Numbered from the stretch's first letter, positions 1 through 8,217 are shown. The stretch is DNA of 64,000 nt from Sporosarcina limicola (GCF_014873855.1 NZ_JADBEL010000010.1:1-64000); one strand, 5' to 3'. Program-made: numbers and translations. Notes: a model not told the origin generated them from the sequence alone.

Positions 1-318
1 CGAAGCGACTGATTGTGCAATCAAGCGACCAATGCCACTACCGAAGCGACTGATTGTGCAATCAAGCGACCAATGCCACTACCGAAGCGACTGATAACGC
101 AATCAAGCGACCAATGCCACTACCGAAGCGACTGATTGCGCAATCAAGCGACCAATGCCACTACCGAAGCGACTGATTGTGCAATCAAGCGACCAATCCC
201 ACTATCGAAGCGACTGATTGCGCAATCAAGCGACCAATGCCACTACCGAAGCGACTGATAACGCAATCAAGCGACCAATCCCACTATCGAAGCGACTGAT
301 AATGTGCGAAGCGTGTTT
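1..318 (+). repeat. Tandem array, family A (41-bp unit), locus A1
   Basis: Eight units begin at 2, 43, 84, 125, 166, 207, 248 and 289, so the period is exactly 41 bp. Each unit holds two related halves, GAAGCGACTGAT and AAGCGACCAAT, about 20-21 bp apart. The middle of many units is the short palindrome GATTGCGCAATC or a variant. Units differ at only a few positions and there are no unique spacers. The array is cut by the window start, so its true length is unknown. The last unit decays into GCGAAGCGTG near 305-315. Confidence 0.95.
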
Positions 319-427
319 CATGCTCCATGATTAACCTATAAATTTACGAATTAAAACAAACTAATATACGAATAGAGAGTATTTTGCATATATTTTTGAA
401 TAATAGTCTGAACATAGTGAACAATCT

Positions 428-456
428 TTGCGTATTACTAGATTAATTAGTATAGT
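428..456 (+). promoter_or_regulatory. Probable sigma-A promoter of the TRAP operon
   Basis: TTGCGT (428-433) and TATAGT (451-456) are separated by 17 bp, a good vegetative promoter spacing. The cre palindrome lies about 65 bp downstream, in the transcribed leader. Inferred by inspection only. Confidence 0.5.
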
Positions 457-519
457 TGCTATAAGCTTCCATCTTTTAAGGTGAAAAGACCTCATAGAGA
501 ACCATTTTCAAGTCAAACA

Positions 520-533
520 TGTAAGCGCTTACA
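520..533. promoter_or_regulatory. CcpA cre operator, perfect palindrome
   Basis: TGTAAGCGCTTACA is a perfect 14-bp palindrome matching the Bacillus cre consensus TGWAANCGNTNWCA at every position. It lies between the probable promoter and the start of the TAXI gene, the usual position for roadblock-type catabolite repression. It implies the TRAP transporter is repressed when preferred sugars are present. Confidence 0.8.
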
Positions 534-565
534 AGGTGGAGGGAATGTTACGAGGGGGTTACGAG

Positions 566-1567
566 TTGAGGAAAAAGAAAATGCGTGCATTAGTATCTGT
601 ATTATTCGGAGTAGTGCTTGTTCTTTCTGGATGTGGTGGAGGAGCAAAAAATATTGCAATAGGGCCTCCAGCAAGTGAAACGAATAATGTGTCGAAATTG
701 ATTTTGAAAGCCTACGAAATTGAGGATGATGATTACAAAGCATTCCTGGAAGGTTTTGGGGACGCCGCAGATGGAGTCCAAGATGGAAACATTGATGTTT
801 CCATCGGGATACTTGGACTGCCGGCTGCAAGTATCGAAAGTTTGCAAGCTTCTGTTGGTGACGTGAAAATGCTTGGACTTTCAGATGACGCGATAAAGTA
901 TATCGAAGAGAACTCAGGTTATAAAAGACTCACAATACCGAAAGAAACATATGACTTTTTAACAGAAGATATTGAAACGGTTACCGCATATGCAATTCTT
1001 CTAGGCAATACTGACACGATTGATGAGGAACTTGGCTATGAACTTGCCAAAAGCATGATCGAGAATGCCGATGAAAATACGCATGCCCAAGCCAAACAGA
1101 TGACGTTGGAAAATGCACTTAGGGGTGCGGAAGGACTCTTAATTCATCCTGGAGCCAAAAGATATTATGAAGAACAGGGGCTGACGGTTGAAAATGAGGT
1201 AGCGAATTTGACTGCGAATGCAAAGGATAGGAAAAAGGAGTTCATCCTCGGGACAGGTAGTCAAGGCGGAACGTATTATCCGCTTGGAGGAGAGATGGCG
1301 AACCTTTGGAATAAGAATATCAATGGGATGAATGTAACGAATACGGAAACAGGTGCTTCGGTTGAAAATCTTTCGTCGATTCGTGATGGGCAAATGGATC
1401 TTGGAATGTCAGTGCATGTTCCAGCCCAGCAAGCGCTAAAAGGAGATGCCGATTTCAAAGGGAATGAAGTGAAAAATGCGGCTTTCATCGGTCATATTTA
1501 CCCCGAAGTCGTTCAAATCGTCACAAGGGAAAAGTCGGAAATAAATAACCTTGAAGAATTGAAGTAA
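566..1567 (+). CDS. TAXI-type TRAP solute-binding lipoprotein, apparently circularly permuted
   Basis: Extracytoplasmic substrate-binding protein of a TAXI-type TRAP transporter, paired with the fused permease downstream. The TTG start at 566 is chosen because GAGGGGG (552-558) sits 7 bp upstream; an in-frame GTG at 536 would add 10 residues. Residues 1-23 are a lipoprotein signal ending LVLSGC. The order after that is unusual. Residues about 27-208 (AKNIAIGPPAS to YYEEQGLTVE) correspond to the part that normally follows the EELKGKxIAIG junction. Residues about 225-333 (EFILGTGSQGGTYYPLGG to NNLEELK) are the canonical N-terminal half. The protein stops exactly at EELK. The frame is intact over 333 residues, about the usual family length, so nothing seems lost, only reordered. 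A recombined relic of tandem TAXI genes or an assembly collapse are alternatives. Confidence 0.85.
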   Translation: MRKKKMRALVSVLFGVVLVLSGCGGGAKNIAIGPPASETNNVSKLILKAYEIEDDDYKAFLEGFGDAADGVQDGNIDVSIGILGLPAASIESLQASVGDVKMLGLSDDAIKYIEENSGYKRLTIPKETYDFLTEDIETVTAYAILLGNTDTIDEELGYELAKSMIENADENTHAQAKQMTLENALRGAEGLLIHPGAKRYYEEQGLTVENEVANLTANAKDRKKEFILGTGSQGGTYYPLGGEMANLWNKNINGMNVTNTETGASVENLSSIRDGQMDLGMSVHVPAQQALKGDADFKGNEVKNAAFIGHIYPEVVQIVTREKSEINNLEELK

Positions 1568-1610
1568 AACGGATTATAGGACTTATCTGCAAACAGGAAG
1601 GGGGCGGAGT

Positions 1611-3566
1611 ATGAAAGGTCAGAAAGTCATTGAAGCACAAGATATTCTTGAAAAGTATGATAAGGAGAATCAGTTTCGTACTGAAATTGGAAAGTGGGCA
1701 TGGGTTGTAACATTTCTCGGTGTCGCACTTACAATTTTTCATTTATATACGGGATACTTCGGGGTTCTCCCTTCACAAAAGCAGGGGGCGGTCCATCTCG
1801 GGACTGCGCTAGGAATCATATTTCTTCTCTACCCCGCAAGAAAGGCATGGAGAAAGACACAAAAAACAGTGCCTTGGTATGATATTATTCTTGCATTTAT
1901 GGCGATGTATGTGACATATCACAAAATCATTTTCTTCGATTCAATTTTACAAAGCAGGATTTCCGGTTATAGCACGCCTGATATGATTATTTCACTGCTC
2001 GGAATCGCCCTCGTTCTTGAAGCGACGAGAAGGACGGTTGGTCTTCCGATTGTTATCGTGGCTAGTGTCGCAATTCTGTATGCGATTCTCGGAAACTATG
2101 TTCCGACACAAATCCTTTCGCACCCAGGGTTTTCGGTCGATCGGACTGCAACGAATCTATGGTATAGAGAAAGCGGTGTGTTCGGAACACCGATTCAAAT
2201 TTCAGCGAAGTTCATATTCCTCTTCCTATTTTTCGGAGTGCTTCTTGTCAATACGCCGATTGGTAAGTTTTTTAATGACCTCGCTTTCTCATTAACTGGA
2301 AAATATACAGGTGGGACAGCAAAAGCAGCAGTGGTTGCGAGTGCACTTCAAGGGACGGTTTCCGGTAGTTCGGTTGGGAATACAGTCGCAACAGGATCAT
2401 TTACAATTCCGATGATGAAAAAAGCTGGATTCAAACCAGAGTTTGCAGCCGCAACCGAAGCTTCAGCTTCAACAGGGGGGCAGATTATGCCTCCGATGAT
2501 GGGAGCGGCTGCATTCATTATGATGGAGTACCTAGGTGTCAACTATTCTACAATCATGTTAGCTGCCCTTATTCCTGCTGTGCTCTATTTCACTGGTATA
2601 TTCATCGGTACGCATTTCGAAGCGAAAAAATTGAAAATTTTTGGTTTACCGAAATCTGAATTACCGGTATTTAAGAAAATTATGATTCAAAATGGGTATA
2701 TGCTTACCCCATTGTTTGTTATTATTGGTACGATTATGTCAGGTTCTACACCGCAACGCGCAGCCCTTTATGGTATTCTAGCAGCTTTCCTCGTCTCGTT
2801 CATCCGAAAAGATTCACGTATGAATTTCCGAAAGATTGTCTATGTATTAGAACAGGGAGCTAGAGTTGCATTGCCTGTCGTTGCGGCTGTGGCGACTGCC
2901 GGAATCATTGCGGGTGTTGTCAGCATGACGGGTCTAGGTGCGAAGTTTGCTTCAGGTATCATTGCTTTGTCGAACGGACATCTCATTTTAGCACTAATTT
3001 TCACAATGATTGCCTGTATTATACTTGGAATGGGGCTACCAACAACGGCGAACTATGTGGTGACAGCGACGATTGCCGCGCCTGCATTGATTAATGAGTT
3101 TGGCATAGCTCCGATAGCTGCACATATGTTCGTATTCTATTTTGGGATTGTTGCGGATATTACACCACCAGTCTGCCTTGCTGCCTATGCAGGTGCGGGC
3201 ATCGCGAAAGCGAATCCATTTAAAACGGGTGTCACAGCGGTAAAGCTAGCGATTGCGGCTTTCATCATCCCGTATGTGTTCATCTATAACCCAATACTGG
3301 TTTTTGTCGATGTCACTCCAATGAAGCTTATATTGGGGATAACAACTGCATTACTAGGCATGATTGGAGTGAGCAGTGCTGTTATCGGTTATTTCATACG
3401 TAATTCAAGAATGTGGGAACGTTTTACCCTGTTCGGCGCGGGGCTTATGCTGATTATTCCTGAACTGTTGTCAAGTGGAATAGGCCTTGTTTTAATTGTT
3501 CTCATATGGTTTATCCAAACGAAAAGACCAGAAGAAGAAAATGTTACTGAAGTTCTCACTGTTTAA
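1611..3566 (+). CDS. TRAP transporter permease, 4TM/12TM (DctQ-DctM) fusion
   Basis: Integral membrane protein of 651 residues fusing the small 4-TM DctQ-like and large 12-TM DctM-like TRAP subunits, as is usual for TAXI systems. It should drive ion-coupled uptake of an organic anion delivered by the binding lipoprotein just upstream (43-bp gap). A charged N-terminus of about 30 residues precedes the first membrane segment. The DctM half carries the conserved glycine/serine-rich stretches GGTAKAAVVAS, QGTVSGSSVGNT and GGQIMPPMMGA, and GMGLPTTANYV near residue 475. The start has a GGAAGGGGG-type ribosome site. Both genes should share the cre-regulated promoter. The substrate cannot be told from sequence. 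Confidence 0.93.
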   Translation: MKGQKVIEAQDILEKYDKENQFRTEIGKWAWVVTFLGVALTIFHLYTGYFGVLPSQKQGAVHLGTALGIIFLLYPARKAWRKTQKTVPWYDIILAFMAMYVTYHKIIFFDSILQSRISGYSTPDMIISLLGIALVLEATRRTVGLPIVIVASVAILYAILGNYVPTQILSHPGFSVDRTATNLWYRESGVFGTPIQISAKFIFLFLFFGVLLVNTPIGKFFNDLAFSLTGKYTGGTAKAAVVASALQGTVSGSSVGNTVATGSFTIPMMKKAGFKPEFAAATEASASTGGQIMPPMMGAAAFIMMEYLGVNYSTIMLAALIPAVLYFTGIFIGTHFEAKKLKIFGLPKSELPVFKKIMIQNGYMLTPLFVIIGTIMSGSTPQRAALYGILAAFLVSFIRKDSRMNFRKIVYVLEQGARVALPVVAAVATAGIIAGVVSMTGLGAKFASGIIALSNGHLILALIFTMIACIILGMGLPTTANYVVTATIAAPALINEFGIAPIAAHMFVFYFGIVADITPPVCLAAYAGAGIAKANPFKTGVTAVKLAIAAFIIPYVFIYNPILVFVDVTPMKLILGITTALLGMIGVSSAVIGYFIRNSRMWERFTLFGAGLMLIIPELLSSGIGLVLIVLIWFIQTKRPEEENVTEVLTV

Positions 3567-3571
3567 TGGCA

Positions 3572-3636
3572 TTCAGCAGGAGTCACCCACTTCAATAAGT
3601 GGTGAGAGTTTGCAAAGTGTGTAGACAATTTAGTGG
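3572..3636 (+). repeat. Dispersed hairpin element, copy 1
   Basis: TTCAGCAGGAGTCACCCACTT, a four-base CAAT loop and AAGTGGTGAG form an imperfect stem-loop followed by TTTGCAAAGTGTGTAGAC. The same hairpin plus the same 3' flank recurs at 11721-11809 and 55994-56050, always on the + strand and just behind a + strand gene. There is no T-tract, so it is not a classical terminator. Confidence 0.75.
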
Positions 3637-4213
3637 AGGTTCACCCCCCTGTTGGCCTAAAGACTCCGGCGTAGACAGGCAATTTTGAAAGGAGTCAATT
3701 GAGCAAGCTCACTTCCTACTTGATGGCCTACACGATATAGGTCATGTCAACAATGCCACAGGACACTGCGGCGTTGTTGACGACTCAGGTTAGTTAGCGG
3801 GGAATGTTCATCTTTTTAAAACTTCGTAATTTCACCATCAGATTGCCTTCCTTCTTTTATATCGAATTTGCCACTCGTTTTTCGTAGGAATGAAAGTGCT
3901 GCAAGTAGTATCTAACTTGTATGGCAGTTAGTAATTCTATGAAAACCATCCACAGAAAAATGGTCAATAGACGATTGAATCTCCTAATCGGATTGAAAGG
4001 ATATGCATGAGCGCTTTCCGTACACTCATATTCCGTGGGATATACTTAAGAAACAGTCCCATTGCGGCAAGTGGTGTTTACGAAGTAAGAAGCAGAACTA
4101 TAAGAATGAAAAAGATTTGTACGACTTCGAATCCAGAACTGATTTCCTCTAAAAGGATACTGGTCGTAGCTCGGGCAATCGCTCAAACTATCATGCAATC
4201 ACAAAACAATTAC
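3637..4213. other. Intergenic region with GGA-loop hairpin remnants, no convincing gene
   Basis: Between the TRAP permease and the convergent NlpC gene. Near 3721-3785 there are hairpins: GGCCTA with TAGGTC, and GTCAACAATGCC with GGCGTTGTTGAC around a loop containing CAGGACAC. ACTCC and GGAGT pair across 3660-3695. These resemble a degraded copy of the multi-hairpin element at 62797-63020. An open frame at 4007-4258 has no good ribosome site or recognisable family and overlaps the NlpC terminator, so I do not call it. Confidence 0.5.
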
Positions 4214-4242
4214 AAAAAAGCTTTCCTATATAATAGGAAAGC
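4214..4242 (-). terminator. Intrinsic terminator of the LysM-NlpC gene
   Basis: On the minus strand, the arms GCTTTCCTA and TAGGAAAGC (4220-4242) are followed by a run of six T. It lies 9 bp past the stop codon. Confidence 0.85.
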
Positions 4243-4250
4243 CGTGAATA

Positions 4251-5384
4251 TCAATTAAGCCGATTAAAACGTTTGAAGCCTGTGAATTTATCTTTCCAGT
4301 ATATTGAACTAAGCGAAGTGATTTCAACTTTTTTAGTTCCGGAGTGGATGAAATTGTTTCCCCCAAGAAAAATCCCTACATGTGAGATGCCGCTCTGATA
4401 TGTATTTTCGAAAAAGACTAGGTCCCCAGGCAATGGCTTGTCCACATAGTAGGAATTGGTATACATGCCGAGCGTGTCCCATCTAGGAATATATAATTCT
4501 GCATTATTGAATACATGGTATATAAATCCGCTACTGTCGAAACCCTCCACCGTTGATCCTCCCCAAACAGAGGGAGTATCAAGAAAGGGGAGTGATGCTT
4601 CGACTGCTGCAAACTGAGTCCCTTTGGAAGAGGTGGATTTTTTTGTAGCGGATGTCGTCTTTGTACCTCCGGACTTGCTAAGGGAACTAGCCGGAGGTAA
4701 TGTTTTTTTTGGCACTATGGATGACTTCGGGTTCGAAACCTTTCCAGGTACAATTAATTTCTGATTGACATTTATTGTGTCTGAGGTAAGTTTGTTCAAG
4801 GTCATCAATTCATCTATGGTTAAGTCGTGTTGCGAAGCGATTTGCCAGAGTGTATCACCTAATTTGACAGTGTAGAAACTAGTCGTTGAAGCTAGATTAG
4901 CAGTGAATGTGTTCTTGGGCACAACGGATGATTTTGGATTTGAAATTTTTCCAGGTACAGTTATCGTCTGATTGATTTTTATTGTATCAGATGTAAGATA
5001 GTTCAAGTTTAACAATTCGTCTATCGTTAATTTGTGTTGCTTAGCTATTTTCCCAAGTGTGTCACCTGCTTTGACGGTATAGGAGGCAGTTGTTAACTTC
5101 GGATTAGCGGTTACTGTTTTCTTGGGAACTATGGCTGACTTTGAATTAACTTCTTTCCCATATATAACTAATTTTTGTTTAATTTTTATTGTATCAGATG
5201 TAAGATTGTTCAACTTTTTCAATTCTTCTATAGTTAAGTTGTGTTGCTTAGCTATTTTCCCAAGTGTATCACCTGATTTGACAGTGTAGTAGTCAGCCGC
5301 TGCATCTGCATTCCCTGTTGTGATGAACGTCGCAAGGACAAGCATCGCCAGCAGTGGAAAAAAGATCCTCTTCTTCTTCATCAT
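4251..5384 (-). CDS. Secreted triple-LysM protein with NlpC/P60 domain lacking the catalytic Cys
   Basis: Wall-associated protein of 377 residues. A signal peptide (residues 1-30, MMKKKRIFFPLL to NADAAA) is followed by three LysM repeats, each starting YTVKxGDTL, at about 33-76, 100-143 and 168-211, joined by similar Ser/Pro/Lys linkers. LysM binds peptidoglycan glycan chains. A Ser/Thr/Lys-rich linker leads to an NlpC/P60 domain (about 262-377). This family uses a Cys-His dyad in a DCSG motif, but here it reads GFDSSGF: codon 284 is AGT (Ser), one base from TGT (Cys). His335 (ISHVGIF) and His347 remain. The enzyme is probably inactive or altered, perhaps acting as a binder or decoy. The NlpC/P60 gene at 12048 keeps the Cys. 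Confidence 0.92.
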   Translation of the reverse strand: MMKKKRIFFPLLAMLVLATFITTGNADAAADYYTVKSGDTLGKIAKQHNLTIEELKKLNNLTSDTIKIKQKLVIYGKEVNSKSAIVPKKTVTANPKLTTASYTVKAGDTLGKIAKQHKLTIDELLNLNYLTSDTIKINQTITVPGKISNPKSSVVPKNTFTANLASTTSFYTVKLGDTLWQIASQHDLTIDELMTLNKLTSDTINVNQKLIVPGKVSNPKSSIVPKKTLPPASSLSKSGGTKTTSATKKSTSSKGTQFAAVEASLPFLDTPSVWGGSTVEGFDSSGFIYHVFNNAELYIPRWDTLGMYTNSYYVDKPLPGDLVFFENTYQSGISHVGIFLGGNNFIHSGTKKVEITSLSSIYWKDKFTGFKRFNRLN

Positions 5385-5601
5385 TATCCATCTCGTCCTC
5401 TCTATGATAATCTGTTAGTTCACATTCCTTATTCCTCTATTCTATCGGCCTATTAGGCGACATTTCCATATGCAAAAGAATTAAATTTGTATTACAAAAA
5501 TATTACGATAGATTTATTGTAATAAGTGTCAAATTTCTTTGCGATAAAGGATGAATCGTTTTTTGAAATTTAATTACAACAAATTGCGCTATTTTGAGGA
5601 T

Positions 5602-5652
5602 GTTACTATTACCATCATTAACCTTAAATGGGTTCCGAATGGTAACTGTAAC
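5602..5652. promoter_or_regulatory. Long inverted repeat in the divergent NlpC/TetR intergenic region
   Basis: GTTACTATTACCAT (5602-5615) and ATGGTAACTGTAAC (5639-5652) form an inverted repeat matching at 12 of 14 positions with a 23-bp centre. It lies in the 372-bp gap between the divergent LysM-NlpC and TetR genes and could be the operator of the TetR protein. The rest of the gap (5385-5756) is AT-rich promoter-like DNA with nothing else recognisable. Confidence 0.35.
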
Positions 5653-5756
5653 GGTGATAACCTATTCGTACATCAAATTTACTTCGCTTAGCTCTTGTAA
5701 AGGTTCCAATCTAAGATATACTTCTATTAACCATTGGTCAAATGGGGAGTGAAACG

Positions 5757-6149
5757 ATGCCATCTCATAAATCGGCATCTCAAGAGTTAACAAAAGGGAT
5801 GATCGTACAAAATGCTCGTACATTGTTTGTTGAAAAAGGTTTTCAGGGTGTATCTATGCGAAGCATCGCTAAGGAAGTTGGCTGTACGCATGGCGCGCTT
5901 TATTATCACTTTAAAAATAAAGCAGAATTGTTTTATGCAATTAAAGATCAGATGGTAGAAAAGAATATCGCTGAACGATTATGGGACTTGTTTGAAGAGC
6001 TTTTGGACGTTGTCATTACTGCGCTGACTGAATCGGGAACTGTTGACATCCTAGCCTTCAAAAAGTCTCCTGAATATATACACATCAAGGAGTTATTTGA
6101 GGACTCCTTTTTGGGGAATCAGTTATTTGGGGACGATAAAGCTGCTTAA
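5757..6149 (+). CDS. TetR/AcrR-family regulator, C-terminally short
   Basis: DNA-binding repressor, 130 residues from the ATG at 5757. That start has GGGGAG seven bases upstream, preferred over the in-frame ATG at 5742. The N-terminal half is a clear TetR helix-turn-helix: AQNARTLFVEKGF-type helix 1, then SMRSIAKEVGCTHGALYYHF with the canonical GALYYHFKNKAELF motif. TetR proteins are normally about 190-200 residues, so most of the ligand-binding and dimerisation domain is missing or replaced by about 60 residues I cannot place. The next region holds a truncated pseudogene, which suggests a deletion scar and possible loss of function. It could regulate its own promoter through the inverted repeat at 5602-5652. 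Confidence 0.8.
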   Translation: MPSHKSASQELTKGMIVQNARTLFVEKGFQGVSMRSIAKEVGCTHGALYYHFKNKAELFYAIKDQMVEKNIAERLWDLFEELLDVVITALTESGTVDILAFKKSPEYIHIKELFEDSFLGNQLFGDDKAA

Positions 6150-6250
6150 CGATGCAAATTGGAATAGGGGAAAAGCCTTATGATGGCGCGGGAATTCAGT
6201 GGAAAGTGCTGCTTGTAAATCCCATGTTTAGGGGTGCGAAACTTAAGTAA

Positions 6251-6415
6251 TTTCATTTAATTTACTTGCAAGGAGGAATCTGGTTTATTTATCCTCTACT
6301 GGGATGGGGAATTGGGATTGTGGTACACGGTTTTTCCGTTTTCGGAGGCCGTCTGTTTTTCGGGGCTGATTGGGAGAAACGGAAAATCGACAAGTATATG
6401 AATAGGAAATCATAA
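6251..6415 (+). pseudogene. 5'-truncated 2TM-domain membrane protein
   Basis: The frame open from 6251 to the TAA at 6413 reads a typical C-terminus of small 2TM-domain proteins, including GGIWFIYPLLGWGIGIVVHG and then FFGADWEKRKIDKYM. A stop at 6248 and the absence of the N-terminal amphipathic part and first half of TM1 indicate a 5' deletion. Such genes often sit beside TetR-like or PadR-like regulators. Together with the shortened TetR protein just upstream this looks like a decayed two-gene locus. Confidence 0.65.
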
Positions 6416-6430
6416 GTACTCTTTTACCGA

Positions 6431-6469
6431 AATATAAAAACCGGCCCCCATTTCAAAAGGGAGTCGGTT
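6431..6469 (-). terminator. Intrinsic terminator, probably bidirectional
   Basis: AACCGGCCCCC (6439-6449) pairs with GGGAGTCGGTT (6459-6469) with two mismatches. A T-run on the minus strand follows, so it ends the SCP2 gene; it can also stop + strand readthrough. Confidence 0.7.
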
Positions 6470-6477
6470 ACTTTCAT

Positions 6478-6825
6478 TTAAAACGTATATTGTTTCAATA
6501 AACTTTCAAGCTTCAACGCAAGGCCGATATTTCCTTTCACCTTTAGTTTGCCCATCATGAAGGCCGCTGTCGAATTCAAGTTGCCTGCAAGTAATTTCTT
6601 AAAGTCTTTGACACCCATTTTGAGCGCACAATCGACTTCACCGGGATCGCCGGTAACTATTTCAGCTTTGCTATCTAATAGCTTCAAACCATACATGCCA
6701 CCATCTTCACCGGATAAATCGAACGAATACGATGTGTTCATTCCTTCGATAGGCCCAGGTTCACCGTTCAGTTTTCGATCGATTTCATTCCAAATAGTTG
6801 CCATTGTCATTTCATCAAAGTTCAT
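6478..6825 (-). CDS. SCP2 sterol-binding-domain protein
   Basis: Small cytosolic lipid-binding protein of 115 residues. The start is placed at the ATG at 6825 because AAGGGGTG lies about 10 bases upstream; the frame extends to a TTG at 6846 without a ribosome site. The sequence has the SCP2 pattern: an amphipathic N-terminus, a beta-rich centre with GGMYGLKLLDSKAEIVTGDP, then DFKKLLAGNLNSTAAFMMGKL and a C-terminal GLALKLESLL helix. In bacilli such proteins are associated with acyl-CoA or lipid handling. A symmetric operator at 6850-6867 sits at its promoter. The specific ligand is unknown. Confidence 0.85.
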   Translation of the reverse strand: MNFDEMTMATIWNEIDRKLNGEPGPIEGMNTSYSFDLSGEDGGMYGLKLLDSKAEIVTGDPGEVDCALKMGVKDFKKLLAGNLNSTAAFMMGKLKVKGNIGLALKLESLLKQYTF

Positions 6826-6849
6826 TGTCAACAGACACCCCTTCAAGTT

Positions 6850-6867
6850 AATGAATACTCATTCATT
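6850..6867. promoter_or_regulatory. FadR/TetR-like operator upstream of the SCP2 gene
   Basis: AATGAAT-ACTC-ATTCATT is a perfect inverted repeat with 7-bp arms. It resembles the B. subtilis FadR (TetR family) site, TGAATGA-N4-TCATTCA-like. It lies 25 bp before the SCP2 start. Fatty-acid-responsive control is inferred from this resemblance. Confidence 0.5.
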
Positions 6868-6906
6868 ATACCATCGAAATAGTAGGGATGCGGAACCATC
6901 TGAAGA

Positions 6907-8217
6907 TTACACGCGTTTTTTAGAAAATGGGATGAGGGTGACGCCGATGAGTGCCCCAACAATCGCGGGAACGAGCCAACCAAGCTTTTGATCATAAAAC
7001 GGGAGGTAGGCAAGCAATTTAGTGATTGGCGTGACATTGATATCTGCACCGCGTAATCCGTCAAAAATACTGACGAATGCCGTTGCAAGAAGTGCCAGAA
7101 TGTATACAATCGGTCTTCTGCCAAACCATTTGTCAATGAATGACATAAGCAACAGAACGATGGCGAGTGGGTAAATCATAAGCAAGACCGGAATTGAGAT
7201 TGAAATCAGTTCAGTTAATCCGACATTTGCAATAAGCGCACTGAATCCTGCAAAAATGAGCACGAATGTCCTATAAGAATAACGCGGAAATAGTTCTTCA
7301 AAATATTGTGCACATGCTGAGACGAGCCCGATAGATGTTGTTAAACAGGCGGAAATGATTGTAATGGCAAGGATGACTGACCCGTAAGGCCCGTATAATA
7401 CTTTTGAAGCCAGTGCGAGAACTGTTCCACCATTGGCTTGTAAACCGATTGCATCAACGCTTGTCGCGCCAATGAATCCAAGTGAAATATAGACGAGTGT
7501 CAATCCAACTGCAGCGACGACACCAGCAAAGATCATTGCTTTCATGACCGCACGGCTTTCCGTGACACCTTCCGCCTTAAGCGTATTAATAACGACAATA
7601 CCAAATACAAGTGCTGCAATGACATCCATCGTCAAATACCCATCGACGAAACTGCGGAAAAATGGATGCGTGGTAAAGTCGCCTTGTGGTTGCCCGATAA
7701 CCCCCATCGGCGATAGTATGCTTTTTACCGCAAGCGCTCCGATGACAAGGAACAGGACAGGCGTCAATATTTTTCCGATACGATCGACGAGTTTCGCTGG
7801 ATTCAAAGCAAGTGCCACTGTGATGAGGAAAAAGCCGATTGTGAACAACGCAAGTGGCCAACTGGAACTTGCCATACTTTCCGATAAAAACGGGATAATC
7901 CCAATTTCATAAGAAACAGTAGCCGTTCGTGGAATACCGAAAAACGGACCGATTGCCATGTAGACAACCAACGTGAAAATGGTTCCGAAAGCAGGGTGGA
8001 CACGTCCGGCAATCGTTTGCAAACCGCCACCCGCATTGGCGATTGCAAGAATAGCGATAAGTGGCAAACCTACTCCAGTAATAAGGAATCCAGCCATGGC
8101 GATGAATAGTTCATCCCCGGCCAATTGTCCGAGTTTGGGTGGGAATATGATATTTCCAGCTCCAAGGAACAAGGCGAAGAGCATAAGCCCGATTATAAAG
8201 TTCTTTTGCATAGACAA
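6907..8217 (-). CDS. brnQ: Branched-chain amino acid carrier, BrnQ family
   Basis: Cation-coupled Leu/Ile/Val uptake carrier, 436 residues with about 12 membrane segments. It begins with the typical motif FIIGLMLFALFLGAGNIIFPP, followed by GPFFGIPRTATVSYEIG and, near the C-terminus, FDGLRG and AYLPFYDQKLGWLVPA. The TTG start at 8217 is favoured because GGAG lies about 11 bases upstream; an ATG two codons later is possible. It is transcribed alone. A weak CodY-like stretch (8242-8256) is present upstream but matches only about 10 of 15 positions. Confidence 0.93.
   Translation of the reverse strand: MSMQKNFIIGLMLFALFLGAGNIIFPPKLGQLAGDELFIAMAGFLITGVGLPLIAILAIANAGGGLQTIAGRVHPAFGTIFTLVVYMAIGPFFGIPRTATVSYEIGIIPFLSESMASSSWPLALFTIGFFLITVALALNPAKLVDRIGKILTPVLFLVIGALAVKSILSPMGVIGQPQGDFTTHPFFRSFVDGYLTMDVIAALVFGIVVINTLKAEGVTESRAVMKAMIFAGVVAAVGLTLVYISLGFIGATSVDAIGLQANGGTVLALASKVLYGPYGSVILAITIISACLTTSIGLVSACAQYFEELFPRYSYRTFVLIFAGFSALIANVGLTELISISIPVLLMIYPLAIVLLLMSFIDKWFGRRPIVYILALLATAFVSIFDGLRGADINVTPITKLLAYLPFYDQKLGWLVPAIVGALIGVTLIPFSKKRV

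Noticed and set aside
481..678. ORF covering the cre site and TAXI start
   Set aside because: Out of frame with the lipoprotein signal, without a ribosome site, and overlapping clear regulatory DNA.
4007..4258. 83-codon ORF between the TRAP and LysM-NlpC genes
   Set aside because: No ribosome site, no recognisable family, and it runs through the terminator of the convergent gene.
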